Source: Bermanella sp044597725 (GTDB taxonomy: Bacteria; Pseudomonadota; Gammaproteobacteria; Pseudomonadales; Oceanobacteraceae). From it: a stretch of DNA of 64,000 nt. Positions 52,169-60,373 of this stretch are shown here, piece after piece; within the stretch, counting starts at the first letter, position 1; every line of letters starts with the position of its first letter. The DNA lies in assembly GCF_044597725.1 (NCBI RefSeq), contig NZ_CP139003.1, positions 1,116,001-1,180,000 of the forward strand, in the 5' to 3' direction. The notes beneath the pieces are model-generated. The model saw only the letters and a list, made by a program, of their open reading frames with translations. It searched no databases and was not told the origin of the DNA. Position numbers and translations under genes: made by a program.

Positions 52169-53395
52169 TTACATAGCATCGCCCATGGAGAATATAGGTA
52201 AGTACATAGCAATCAGTAGACCACCTACCACTACGCCTAAAAAAGCCATAACCAATGGTTCAATCATGGCGGTTAAGCCATCAACTAGGTTATCCACCTC
52301 GTCTTCATAGTAAGTTGCGACCTTTTCTAACATGGCATCAAGGGCACCGGATTCTTCACCGATAGCCACCATTTGTGCCACCATATTAGGGAAAACTCCA
52401 GTTGCACGAATGGATGCATTCATTTGCACACCGGTTGATACATCATCACGAATGCGCAATATGGCATCGCGGTACACCACATTGCCCGATGCTTCGGCTA
52501 CGCTATCTAGGGCATCAACCAGAGGTACACCCGCGGCGAAGGTAGTGGATAAAACCCGCCCAAAACGTGCCACCGCACTCTTTTTAAGAATTTCACCAAT
52601 AATGGGCATTTTAAGCATAAGCTTATCTTTTTCTTCTTGTAATTTAGGGCTGCGCTTTATGGCTTCTTTTAAACCAATTACGAGGGCAACTATTGAACCA
52701 ATAAGTATCAAATAATTGGCTTGCAACCATTCTGATATATCAACCACAAATTGAGTAGGCGCGGGTAGCTCACTACCAAAGCTAGAAAACATTTCTTCAA
52801 ATGTAGGTACTACTTTGACTAACAGGATGATAGTAACTACGGCGGCAATAAGCAACGTAACCATAGGGTATTTCAGTGCCTTAGATACCTTTTGTTTTAG
52901 CGCCTCTGATTTCTCTTTATAAAGCGCTACCCGGTCAAGCATTTGCTCTAGGGCACCAGATTGCTCGCCAGATTCAATTAATGCGCAAGTGAGCGTATCA
53001 AAATGTTCAGGGTGCTTTTTAAGGCATGAGGCAAAGTCGTTACCGGCGGAGACTTCATCTTTTACATTTAAAACCACTTTTTGCATGGCTGGGTTTTCAA
53101 GACCATCGGCAACAATTTCTAAACCTTGCATTAAGGGTACGCCGGATTTTGCCATGGTAGCTAATTGGCGCATAAATAATGTGGTATCCGCGGCTTTGAC
53201 TTTGCCTTTACCTTGGCCGCGGCCTATACCAAAAAGCCCTTCGGATTTGCGTTTTACTTTTTTAGGAGTAATACCTTGTTTGCGCAGTTGTGCTTTAACC
53301 AATGCCGGGTTGTCACTCAGCATTTCGCCTTCTACTTTTTGGCCGCGCTTATTGGCACCTTCCCACTGAAATGTAACGGTTTTCACTTTTGCCAT
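52169..53395 (-). CDS. pilC: Type IV pilus inner-membrane platform protein PilC
   Basis: PilC is the inner-membrane platform on which PilB and PilT act during pilus extension and retraction. The 408 residues contain two repeated T2SSF helical domains (roughly 70-195 and 275-395), each with the FxxxLxxxxxxGxPL-type pattern: MRQLATMAKSGVPLMQGL and LSTTFAAGVPLVDAL. Three membrane segments are near 170-195, 220-245 and 375-400. It is encoded 13 bp after pilB. Confidence 0.97.
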   Translation of the reverse strand: MAKVKTVTFQWEGANKRGQKVEGEMLSDNPALVKAQLRKQGITPKKVKRKSEGLFGIGRGQGKGKVKAADTTLFMRQLATMAKSGVPLMQGLEIVADGLENPAMQKVVLNVKDEVSAGNDFASCLKKHPEHFDTLTCALIESGEQSGALEQMLDRVALYKEKSEALKQKVSKALKYPMVTLLIAAVVTIILLVKVVPTFEEMFSSFGSELPAPTQFVVDISEWLQANYLILIGSIVALVIGLKEAIKRSPKLQEEKDKLMLKMPIIGEILKKSAVARFGRVLSTTFAAGVPLVDALDSVAEASGNVVYRDAILRIRDDVSTGVQMNASIRATGVFPNMVAQMVAIGEESGALDAMLEKVATYYEDEVDNLVDGLTAMIEPLVMAFLGVVVGGLLIAMYLPIFSMGDAM

Positions 53396-53408
53396 GATCA
53401 GGCGACTC

Positions 53409-55088
53409 CTATTCAGCGGTTACGCGGTTAGCTTCTTCTAAACTAGTAACACCCTGACAAACTTTCATAAGTGCCGATGTCCGTAAGTTATTAAAGCCTT
53501 CTTTTTGGGCTGCGTCTGCAATCTGCATGGCATTACCGTTCTCCATTATAATACGAGAGATGGCATTGGTAATTTTAACTACTTCATAAATACCAACACG
53601 GCCTTTATATCCCCCAGAACAGGCTTCACAGCCTACAGGTTGGTATATGGTTGCATCTTTCAGCATGGCTTCGGTTATACCTGCTTTAAGCAGTACGTCT
53701 TTTGGTATGTCTGCCGGTTTTTTACATTGTTTGCATAGTCGACGCCCTAAGCGTTGAGCGATAATAAGACTGACCGAGGTGGCAATATTAAACGAGGGCA
53801 CCCCCATATTCATTAAACGCGTTAGGGTTTCAGGGGCGCTATTGGTATGCAAAGTCGATAATACTAAGTGGCCGGTTTGTGCAGCTTTTATTGCAATACT
53901 GGCGGTATCTAGGTCTCGAATCTCACCTACCATGACGATATCAGGGTCTTGGCGCAAGAACGAACGTAACGCTTCAGCGAAATCAAGGCCTACCTTGGCA
54001 TTCACGTTAACTTGGTTTATCCCTTCAAGGTTAATCTCTACCGGGTCTTCTGCGGTCGATATATTAGTACCTTCTTGGTTAAGAATGTTCAAGCCTGTAT
54101 AAAGCGAAACTGTTTTCCCTGAACCAGTCGGTCCGGTAACTAGAATCATGCCTTGTGGTTGAGCAAGGGCATTCATATAGAGTTCTTTTTGCTCGGGTTC
54201 ATACCCGAGGGCATCAATGCCCATTTGTGCACTTGATGGGTCTAAAATCCGCAATACAATTTTTTCTCCCCAAAGTGTGGGCAGAGTATTCACTCGAAAG
54301 TCGATTGCCTTAGACTTAGATATCTTCATTTTAATACGCCCATCTTGCGGCACGCGACGTTCGGAGATATCCATTTTTGACATAACTTTTAAACGTGCGG
54401 CAATTTTACCTGCAAGGTTAATAGGCGGAGAGGCCATTTCTTGCAAGACACCATCAGTGCGAAAGCGAATACGGTAGCGTTTTTCATAAGGCTCAAAGTG
54501 AAGGTCGGAACTGCCCATTTTTATGGCATCTAGCAGCATTTTATTAATGAATCGGACAATTGGAGCGTCATCTCCAGTGCCTTCTTCTTCAGCGGGTTTC
54601 TTCTCTGGTTCGTGTTCTTCTAAGTCGAGATCTTCCCCAAGATCATCAAAAGTAGTATTACCTGCCAATAGCTTTTCTAAAATAAGGTTTAGCTTGTCGT
54701 ATTCCACCACAGTGGCGTCAACGGTCATGCCCGTTGCAAACTTTATATCATCAAGGGCAGCGATATCCGAAGGGTCAGCTTGAGCAATATGTAAGCGGTT
54801 ACCGCGCTTAAATATGGGCAGTATTTTGTGTTTTTCGAGTAAATCATCGCTTATTGCATCCGCTGCAAAATGCTCTGGATCCATGGCGGATAGATCTAAA
54901 AAGGGTAAGCCAAATTCATTACTGGCCAATAAGGCAACATCTTTTGATTTACAGCTGCCCGATAACAGCGCTTGAATAATAAAGGACCGACGCTCTTTGC
55001 TGGCATCCTTAGTGATTTCCACTGCTTGCTGTTCGCTTAATAAACTATGCTCGACAAACTGTCGGGCAATGCCGGTAACCTTAGACAT
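53409..55088 (-). CDS. pilB: Type IV pilus extension ATPase PilB
   Basis: PilB powers pilus polymerisation. The 559 residues comprise an N-terminal MshEN-type domain and a secretion ATPase core with Walker A GPTGSGKTVSLYTG near 318-331, the Asp box, Walker B DPDIVMVGEIRDLDTA near 378-393 and the His box GHLVLSTLHTNSAPET near 405-420. A zinc tetracysteine (CKQC near 456 and CEACSGGYKGR near 500) is intact. In relatives the N-terminal domain can bind c-di-GMP; whether it does here was not checked. A PilZ-domain gene lies 4 kb away. Confidence 0.97.
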   Translation of the reverse strand: MSKVTGIARQFVEHSLLSEQQAVEITKDASKERRSFIIQALLSGSCKSKDVALLASNEFGLPFLDLSAMDPEHFAADAISDDLLEKHKILPIFKRGNRLHIAQADPSDIAALDDIKFATGMTVDATVVEYDKLNLILEKLLAGNTTFDDLGEDLDLEEHEPEKKPAEEEGTGDDAPIVRFINKMLLDAIKMGSSDLHFEPYEKRYRIRFRTDGVLQEMASPPINLAGKIAARLKVMSKMDISERRVPQDGRIKMKISKSKAIDFRVNTLPTLWGEKIVLRILDPSSAQMGIDALGYEPEQKELYMNALAQPQGMILVTGPTGSGKTVSLYTGLNILNQEGTNISTAEDPVEINLEGINQVNVNAKVGLDFAEALRSFLRQDPDIVMVGEIRDLDTASIAIKAAQTGHLVLSTLHTNSAPETLTRLMNMGVPSFNIATSVSLIIAQRLGRRLCKQCKKPADIPKDVLLKAGITEAMLKDATIYQPVGCEACSGGYKGRVGIYEVVKITNAISRIIMENGNAMQIADAAQKEGFNNLRTSALMKVCQGVTSLEEANRVTAE

Positions 55089-55174
55089 AAGTGCAATTCT
55101 TGTTGTAGTTTGCCCTAATCATACCGAAATTCACAAATGAAAACAGTGTTACTGAGCATGTTTTAGCTAGACAT

Positions 55175-55198
55175 AAAAAAACCCGCCGAAGCGGGTTT
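55175..55198 (-). terminator. Terminator of pilA
   Basis: On the reverse strand AAACCCGC-TTCG-GCGGGTTT forms an 8-bp stem with a stable TTCG loop and is followed by a run of Ts, 20 bp after the pilA stop. Confidence 0.92.
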
Positions 55199-55218
55199 GT
55201 GATTACAAAGAATCAGTG

Positions 55219-55674
55219 CTACTTAATTGAAGGCCAATATTGTTTCTTAAGACTTCCGCCAGTTACAGAGAATGAAGATACTCCTGCATTTAAAGCTGGG
55301 GTAATTTCAATTGTCTCAGTACCAAGAATGGTATTGGTGTGGTTGAATGTTAAAGTAATTACCCCACCGTCAAAACCAACACTAGTGACCTTGTTTGGTT
55401 GAGCAAAGTCGGTTGCAACGTAAGCAGCGTCAGTGGCTGGATTTACAAATGATACCTCTTCAAGGTCGTTAAAATCACTTGGAAGGGTGCCAAGCACGGC
55501 GTTGTATTCAGCGATAGCGTTTTGGATTGGACGAATGGTTGATGTTGTAACTGTCGCAGCATCTGTACGTGCAATATAAGTTTGATACTGAGGAATCGCA
55601 ACAGATGCCAAAATACCGATGATTGCAACAACAATCATCAATTCAATTAGAGTAAAACCTTTTTGGTTTGTCAT
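55219..55674 (-). CDS. pilA: Type IV major pilin PilA
   Basis: This type IVa prepilin has a six-residue leader MTNQKG followed by FTLIELMIVVAIIGILASVA; PilD would cut after Gly and methylate Phe, and Glu5 of the mature pilin is present. The start at 55674 is chosen because the leader is then of normal length; an in-frame start 15 bp upstream is less likely. The globular part of about 115 residues has no cysteine, so it lacks the C-terminal disulfide loop of classical Pseudomonas and Neisseria pilins. It is monocistronic, between a sigma-54 promoter and a strong terminator, divided from pilB by only 130 bp. Confidence 0.95.
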   Translation of the reverse strand: MTNQKGFTLIELMIVVAIIGILASVAIPQYQTYIARTDAATVTTSTIRPIQNAIAEYNAVLGTLPSDFNDLEEVSFVNPATDAAYVATDFAQPNKVTSVGFDGGVITLTFNHTNTILGTETIEITPALNAGVSSFSVTGGSLKKQYWPSIK

Positions 55675-55802
55675 AGTAGACCGCTCCACGTAGTTTTTGT
55701 TTATGTAATTATTGGCAATATTGCCTTCTTTATTGAGCAGTGGCTTTTTTCGCCCTGCCCACTTAGTAACGCTAAATTACTAAATATCCCTAAATCCTTT
55801 AG

Positions 55803-55819
55803 TGCAGGTGTCGTGCCAA
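55803..55819 (-). promoter_or_regulatory. Sigma-54 promoter of pilA
   Basis: On the reverse strand TTGGCACGACACCTGCA matches the sigma-54 consensus, with GG and GC elements separated by exactly 10 bp. Transcription would begin near 55792, giving a leader of about 118 bases. RpoN control of pilA with the PilSR pair is established in Pseudomonas. Confidence 0.82.
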
Positions 55820-55953
55820 CTGTTACGTCATAGTATTCATGATTTATATGAACAAATAAAGACGTAAAACTTCCAATTAATGTGAACTGTGGCCATATAT
55901 TGGCTATTGCATCACAGATATTTTAATTAATTGAAAGACGCCGTTTTATTGTG

Positions 55954-56002
55954 GTGACAAAATTTGTCACATAGTGGCAAAAGTGACTGACAGGTTCTGT
56001 CA
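55954..56002. promoter_or_regulatory. Dyad pair upstream of the pilA promoter (candidate PilR enhancer sites)
   Basis: GTGACAAAATTTGTCAC (55954-55970) and TGACAGGTTCTGTCA (55988-56002) are two palindromes built on TGTC/GACA, 135-185 bp upstream of the sigma-54 element. PilR sites in Pseudomonas include TGTC cores at comparable distances. This 353-bp region between pilA and nadC holds no gene. Confidence 0.5.
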
Positions 56003-56027
56003 CACTCTATAAACGCTATGTTTTAAA

Positions 56028-56870
56028 TCACACCATTCTCATGCTTAAATCGATGGCTTTAACATCCTTGGTTAACGCCCCTATCGATATAAAGTCCACT
56101 CCGGTTTCTGCGATTTTAACCAAGGTTTGGTCGGTGATGTTGCCGCTGGCTTCGAGTTTGGCTTGCCCTTGGGCTATGGCAACGGCTTGCTGAGTTTGTT
56201 CGATAGAGAAGTTGTCCAGCATAACGATGTCGGCGCCAGCATCTAATGCCTGTTGCAGCTCATCAAAACTTTCAACTTCGATCTCTACCGGCTTCATAGG
56301 CGCAATTTCGCGGGCTTTATCAATCGCTTGGGCAATGCCGCCACAGGCGTGAATGTGGTTTTCTTTAATTAAAAACGCATCAAATAAGCCAATACGGTGG
56401 TTATAACAGCCCCCTTGGCTTACCGCGTATTTTTGCGCCATGCGCAGGCCCGGTAAGGTTTTGCGGGTATCGAGTATTTTTACCTGTGTATGCTTTACTT
56501 GCTCGCTATAAAAATGGCATTTGGTGGCCACGGCCGATAGGGTTTGCAGGAAATTCAGCGCAGTACGCTCGCCTGTCAGCAGGCTGCGTGAGCTACCTTT
56601 TAGTTCAAATAAGGTATCATTTGCCTGAACTTTATCACCATCTTGCACGTGCCAGATGACCTCTACCGAGTCGTCTAGCTGCTTAAATACTTCATTCACC
56701 CAAGCCTGTCCGGCAATAACCGCCTGTTCGCGGCTAATTACTTTGGCATGGCTCTGGTTGCTATCGGGGATAAGCATGGCGGTTATGTCGCCTGTGCCCA
56801 CATCTTCGCTTAGAGCATGAGTGACTGCTTGTTCAATATCGTGGTGTAGTTGGCTGGGATCGAGATTCAT
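56028..56870 (-). CDS. nadC: Nicotinate-nucleotide pyrophosphorylase (quinolinate phosphoribosyltransferase)
   Basis: NadC converts quinolinate and PRPP to nicotinate mononucleotide in NAD synthesis. The 280 residues show EDVGTGDITAML near 20, TALNFLQTLSAVAT near 105, RKTLPGLRMAQKYAV near 138-152, GGCYNHRIGLFDAFLIKENH near 156-175 and EVESFDEL near 201. The ATG at 56870 is preferred over an upstream TTG. Divergence from ampD matches the ampDE-nadC-pil arrangement of many gammaproteobacteria. Confidence 0.96.
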   Translation of the reverse strand: MNLDPSQLHHDIEQAVTHALSEDVGTGDITAMLIPDSNQSHAKVISREQAVIAGQAWVNEVFKQLDDSVEVIWHVQDGDKVQANDTLFELKGSSRSLLTGERTALNFLQTLSAVATKCHFYSEQVKHTQVKILDTRKTLPGLRMAQKYAVSQGGCYNHRIGLFDAFLIKENHIHACGGIAQAIDKAREIAPMKPVEIEVESFDELQQALDAGADIVMLDNFSIEQTQQAVAIAQGQAKLEASGNITDQTLVKIAETGVDFISIGALTKDVKAIDLSMRMV

Positions 56871-57020
56871 GGTTGTATGGCCCAATTAAAATGCGGCGAA
56901 TTTTACACCTTGCAAGGGGGGATTGCATCCCATGGTATGGCGCTACGTAATAAAGGGTTGCGGCGGAGCGTGATTTATTTGATGCTTACGCTTAATTTGG
57001 CGATTACCACAGGTTTGTAA

Positions 57021-57572
57021 GTGAACATCGAACAGCATTGGCTTGAACAAGCCACTCCATGCCCCAGCCCCAATTATAATGAACGTCCCTCGCAGTCCTT
57101 AGATTTATTGGTGGTGCATAACATTAGCCTGCCGCCCAATCAGTTTGATAATGGTTTTATCGAGGATTTCTTTTGTAATCAATTAGATTGCTCTTTGGAC
57201 CCGTATTTCGATCAAATAAAAGATTTAAAAGTGAGCGCTCACTTGCTCATAAAGCGTGATGGTAGCATGGTGCAATTTGTACCCTTTGATAAACGAGCGT
57301 GGCATGCTGGTGTTAGTCATTTTGCTGGGCGAGATAATTGCAATGATTTTTCTATTGGTATCGAATTAGAGGGAGCCGATGATGTTGCCTATACTGCTAT
57401 TCAGTACGAGGTTTTAGCAGAAGTAAGCCATTGTATTTGTGCAGAGTACAAAATTGCGTCTGATCATATCGTGGGGCATAGTGATATTGCCCCCGGACGC
57501 AAGACCGACCCAGGTCCAAGCTTTGATTGGGTGAAATTTAAACAGATTTTCCATTCGGCTGATAATAGGTAA
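57021..57572 (+). CDS. ampD: 1,6-anhydro-N-acetylmuramyl-L-alanine amidase AmpD
   Basis: AmpD is the cytoplasmic zinc amidase that removes peptides from anhydromuropeptides during wall recycling and so keeps AmpR-type beta-lactamase induction low. The 183 residues (GTG start) carry zinc ligands in VVHNISLPP near 32, AWHAGVSHFAGRDNCNDFSI near 92-111 and the final HSDIAPGRKTDPGPSFDW near 153-170, where the Asp of KTDPGP completes the site. No signal peptide is present. ampE follows 11 bp downstream. Confidence 0.95.
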   Translation: MNIEQHWLEQATPCPSPNYNERPSQSLDLLVVHNISLPPNQFDNGFIEDFFCNQLDCSLDPYFDQIKDLKVSAHLLIKRDGSMVQFVPFDKRAWHAGVSHFAGRDNCNDFSIGIELEGADDVAYTAIQYEVLAEVSHCICAEYKIASDHIVGHSDIAPGRKTDPGPSFDWVKFKQIFHSADNR

Positions 57573-57583
57573 GAATTCTCACT

Positions 57584-58426
57584 ATGAAATTTATTGTCTT
57601 GTTGTTTACGGTTATGTTGCAAAAGCAAACGCGTAAACAAGGCTATACGCGTAATCGCGCTTGGTTTAAACGTATTTTGAGCCCTTTCCACTTTGATCAG
57701 CAAGGGACCGCTATGCAAGTCGGTGTGTTTTTGCTTTTGGTGGCAATTCCTTGTGTTTTGCTCTCGGCAGTATTAGCCCGACTTGATGGTCTGCTCGGTA
57801 ATTTATTGGCTCTAGTATTACAGGTCTTATTATTGCTTTATATATTGGGGCGAGACAATGTTAGTCAGCGCTTTAAAGACTACAAGCAGCACTGGCAGAG
57901 AGGGGATTACCAAGCAGCCTTTTATTGTGCGCGTGAGTTTTTGAGTTTAACCGAACAAGCACAAATTACACCTCATACATTGCATACAAGCGTTAGCCGC
58001 GCACTCATTCGCGCTTGGTTTATGCGCTTTTTTGTCTTTGTATTTTGGTTTTTGTTAACCGGAATTGGTGGCGCTTTGTTTTGCTTATTGGCGTATTGGT
58101 TTTACAGTGAGAGTCGGTTGCCTTGGGTGAAAAGTGTTTTGCAGGCATTAGAGTGGCTGCCCGCTCGTTTGTTGGCGTTAAGTATGTCATTGGCGGGAGA
58201 TTTCAGCGCTAGTTTCCCTACGGTTTCAAAATTACTTACCGATTTTCATACTTCAGCAGATGATGTCTTGGCACAAACACTCTCAACCTTTCATAACCAG
58301 CAAGAAGCCAATTTTAATGAGTTTCAAGGGGCTGATATTATTGATGAGAGTAATCGCTTGATGTTGCGTTGTGCCATTCTATGGATGTTAGTGGTTGCCT
58401 CTTTAACTGTTTTTACCGGCTTTTAG
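57584..58426 (+). CDS. ampE: AmpE-like inner membrane protein
   Basis: AmpE is a polytopic protein of unclear mechanism co-transcribed with ampD and linked to beta-lactamase regulation in enterobacteria. The 280 residues include membrane segments near 44-64, 66-88, 148-178 and 258-278, and charged soluble stretches in between (DYKQHWQRGDYQAAFYCARE). Position and topology support the call; sequence is less conserved than AmpD. Its stop overlaps that of the convergent kinase gene by 3 bp. Confidence 0.85.
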   Translation: MKFIVLLFTVMLQKQTRKQGYTRNRAWFKRILSPFHFDQQGTAMQVGVFLLLVAIPCVLLSAVLARLDGLLGNLLALVLQVLLLLYILGRDNVSQRFKDYKQHWQRGDYQAAFYCAREFLSLTEQAQITPHTLHTSVSRALIRAWFMRFFVFVFWFLLTGIGGALFCLLAYWFYSESRLPWVKSVLQALEWLPARLLALSMSLAGDFSASFPTVSKLLTDFHTSADDVLAQTLSTFHNQQEANFNEFQGADIIDESNRLMLRCAILWMLVVASLTVFTGF

Positions 58427-59367
58427 CCTATAGCTCGAATATTCTTTGCCAGTAGCGCAGCTCCAAACACACCGCTGCTATCGCCCAATACATGCTGGCG
58501 TAGCGGTGTGCTAAGTGTGCTTTTGTCGCCTGCAGAGAATATATAATCAGACCAAATTTGGGGTACGTCTCTGTACAGTGTTTCAACATTGGATAAGCCA
58601 CCGCCTAAAACAATCATGTCTGGGTCTAAAATATTGATTACGTGGGCCAGCCCCTTAGCCAGTCTGTTGGTATAATCGGCGTAAACGCGAGTGGACTCAC
58701 TGGTTGTGTCTAACCACTCTGAGCTGGTTTTTGAAACGCCGTATTGTCGCTGCGCCTGTCGAGCCATGCCCGGCCCCGAAAGATAGGTTTCGATGCATCC
58801 ACTTTTGCCGCAATAGCATGCTTGCTGCGGTTGATCGCGGTCATCCAGCCAAGGTAATGAGTTATGCCCCCATTCACCTGTGATATTGTTTAACCCCTTA
58901 TGCACCTTGCCATTAATTACCCAGCCGCCGCCCACTCCCGTACCTAAAATCACCGCAAAAACGCTGTTGCAGCCTTTGCCTGCTCCCAGAAGGGTTTCGC
59001 TTAAAGCAAAGCAATTTGCATCATTATCCATGAACACAGGTCGTGATAGAGCATATTCTAAGTCTTGCTGAAAGGGTTTGCCGATAAGGCAGGTAGTATT
59101 GGCATTTTTCACCAGACCCGTATGGCGGTCAATGGCCCCTGGAATACCGATACCCAAAGGAAATGTGCATTTTTTGCTTTGCTCAAACTGGCTAATCAAC
59201 GTGGAAATAGACTCAATGATTTGCACATATTGAACATCTGCCGATGAGGCTTGCGGCGTTGCGATGCGTTGGCGATAAATACATTCGTTATCTTGACTAA
59301 GGGCTGCCAGCTCAATTTTTGTGCCGCCCAGGTCGATACCTAAATACAGTGATTCATCCGCTACCAT
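58423..59367 (-). CDS. mak: ROK-family sugar kinase, fructokinase (Mak)-like
   Basis: This 314-residue ROK kinase has the phosphate loop LGIDLGGTKIELAAL near residues 8-22, the catalytic Asp in DNDANCFALSE near 112-122, GTGVGGGWVINGKVHKGLNN near 140-159, GEWGHNSLPW and the zinc motif CYCGKSGCIETYLSG near 182-196. KNANTTCLIGKPF and NILDPDMIVLGGGLSN match E. coli Mak, so fructose is the likely substrate, though mannose or N-acetylglucosamine cannot be excluded. The ATG at 59367 lies 14 bp inside the PilZ gene, so the two are probably translated together. No sugar transporter is nearby. Confidence 0.88.
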   Translation of the reverse strand: MVADESLYLGIDLGGTKIELAALSQDNECIYRQRIATPQASSADVQYVQIIESISTLISQFEQSKKCTFPLGIGIPGAIDRHTGLVKNANTTCLIGKPFQQDLEYALSRPVFMDNDANCFALSETLLGAGKGCNSVFAVILGTGVGGGWVINGKVHKGLNNITGEWGHNSLPWLDDRDQPQQACYCGKSGCIETYLSGPGMARQAQRQYGVSKTSSEWLDTTSESTRVYADYTNRLAKGLAHVINILDPDMIVLGGGLSNVETLYRDVPQIWSDYIFSAGDKSTLSTPLRQHVLGDSSGVFGAALLAKNIRAIG

Positions 59368-59722
59368 ACTGCTGTTCACCTTGCTGTGCTGAGAATTCAG
59401 CATCATAACTGGCAAACATGGTTTTCGCACCTTCATCCATTTCCACAAGCATAAAACCCACACCAAACTGGGTTGGGCTAATCTGCTTGCACCAGACACT
59501 GTTAAGGGTGACATGGCCCATGCGTTTACGGCCGATGTTATTGGGCAAGTCCATCATGATGAATTCATAGGTTTTTTGCACTTCAAGCGGTTGATAACAA
59601 GCCATCATAATACCGCCATCGCTGTAGTCCACCATAAATCCAGTGTATTGTTGGGTATGCTTATCAAACAAGGTTACTTGTGTGCTAAGGGTTTTGCGGA
59701 CAAATTGGCGTTGATCGTTCAT
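59354..59722 (-). CDS. PilZ-domain (c-di-GMP-binding) protein
   Basis: This 122-residue single-domain protein carries both c-di-GMP-binding signatures of PilZ: RxxxR as RQFVR at residues 5-9 and DxSxxG as DYSDGG at 32-37, with GVGFMLVEMD near the end of the barrel. Binding is therefore expected rather than lost. The domain alone suggests an adaptor rather than an enzyme. It is not PilZ itself, whose c-di-GMP site is degenerate. Its end overlaps the ROK kinase gene by 14 bp; why a c-di-GMP receptor and a sugar kinase would be coupled is unknown. Confidence 0.88.
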   Translation of the reverse strand: MNDQRQFVRKTLSTQVTLFDKHTQQYTGFMVDYSDGGIMMACYQPLEVQKTYEFIMMDLPNNIGRKRMGHVTLNSVWCKQISPTQFGVGFMLVEMDEGAKTMFASYDAEFSAQQGEQQYGSG

Positions 59723-59812
59723 TCTCTACCTTTACCTTGCTCTTAGGTTTTAGCCTAGCCTACAGCAGTCTTCCTCTATAAGATTAGACTTTTGTGCGCA
59801 GTTAACCAGTAT

Positions 59813-60334
59813 ATGAGTAATATTCATCTAATTTTAGGTGGTGCCCGTTCAGGGAAAAGCCGTTATGCCGAGCAGCTTGCATTGTCTACCGACAACACGT
59901 TGCACTATGTGGCCACGGCTCAGGCCCATGATGAGGAAATGCAGGCCCGCATTGCACACCATCAATCCCAGCGAAGCGCACGGTTTTTATTACACGAAGT
60001 GCCTTTTGAAATACCCAGTTGCATCGCTGAATACAGCCAGCAAAGTAATACCGTGGTGGTAGACTGCCTAACACTATGGGTAAGCAATATACTAGTTCAA
60101 GAAAATGGTGAAGCGATAGCAGAATCGAAACGCCAAGAATTGCTGAATGCTTTGTTAAATGTAGAGGGGGATGTAATTCTTGTCTCAAACGAGGTATCCA
60201 TGGGTATTGTACCTATGGGCGAATTGAGCCGGCGCTTTGTTGACGAAGCCGGACGTTTACACCAGGAAATAGCAGGGATCGCCAATAACGTTACTTTAAT
60301 GGTAGCCGGCTTGGCCCATCCCATTAAATCATAA
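59813..60334 (+). CDS. cobU: Adenosylcobinamide kinase / guanylyltransferase
   Basis: CobU phosphorylates adenosylcobinamide and transfers GMP to it in nucleotide-loop assembly of cobalamin. The 173 residues contain the P-loop LILGGARSGKSRYAEQLAL near 7-25, VATAQAHDEEM near 33-43, the RxxH-like segment preceding VPFEIP, and VVDCLTLWVSN near 79. SNEVSMGIVPMG near 122 is family-typical. Start 59813 is preferred to an upstream frame extension. No cobalamin riboswitch was found in the 90-bp leader. Confidence 0.94.
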   Translation: MSNIHLILGGARSGKSRYAEQLALSTDNTLHYVATAQAHDEEMQARIAHHQSQRSARFLLHEVPFEIPSCIAEYSQQSNTVVVDCLTLWVSNILVQENGEAIAESKRQELLNALLNVEGDVILVSNEVSMGIVPMGELSRRFVDEAGRLHQEIAGIANNVTLMVAGLAHPIKS

Positions 60335-60373
60335 AGTACGAACAAACCTTGTTGATAAGGGGTTAATGGAAAG

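Noticed and set aside
59723..59812. Cobalamin riboswitch before cobU
   Set aside because: The leader is too short and lacks the B12-box sequence.
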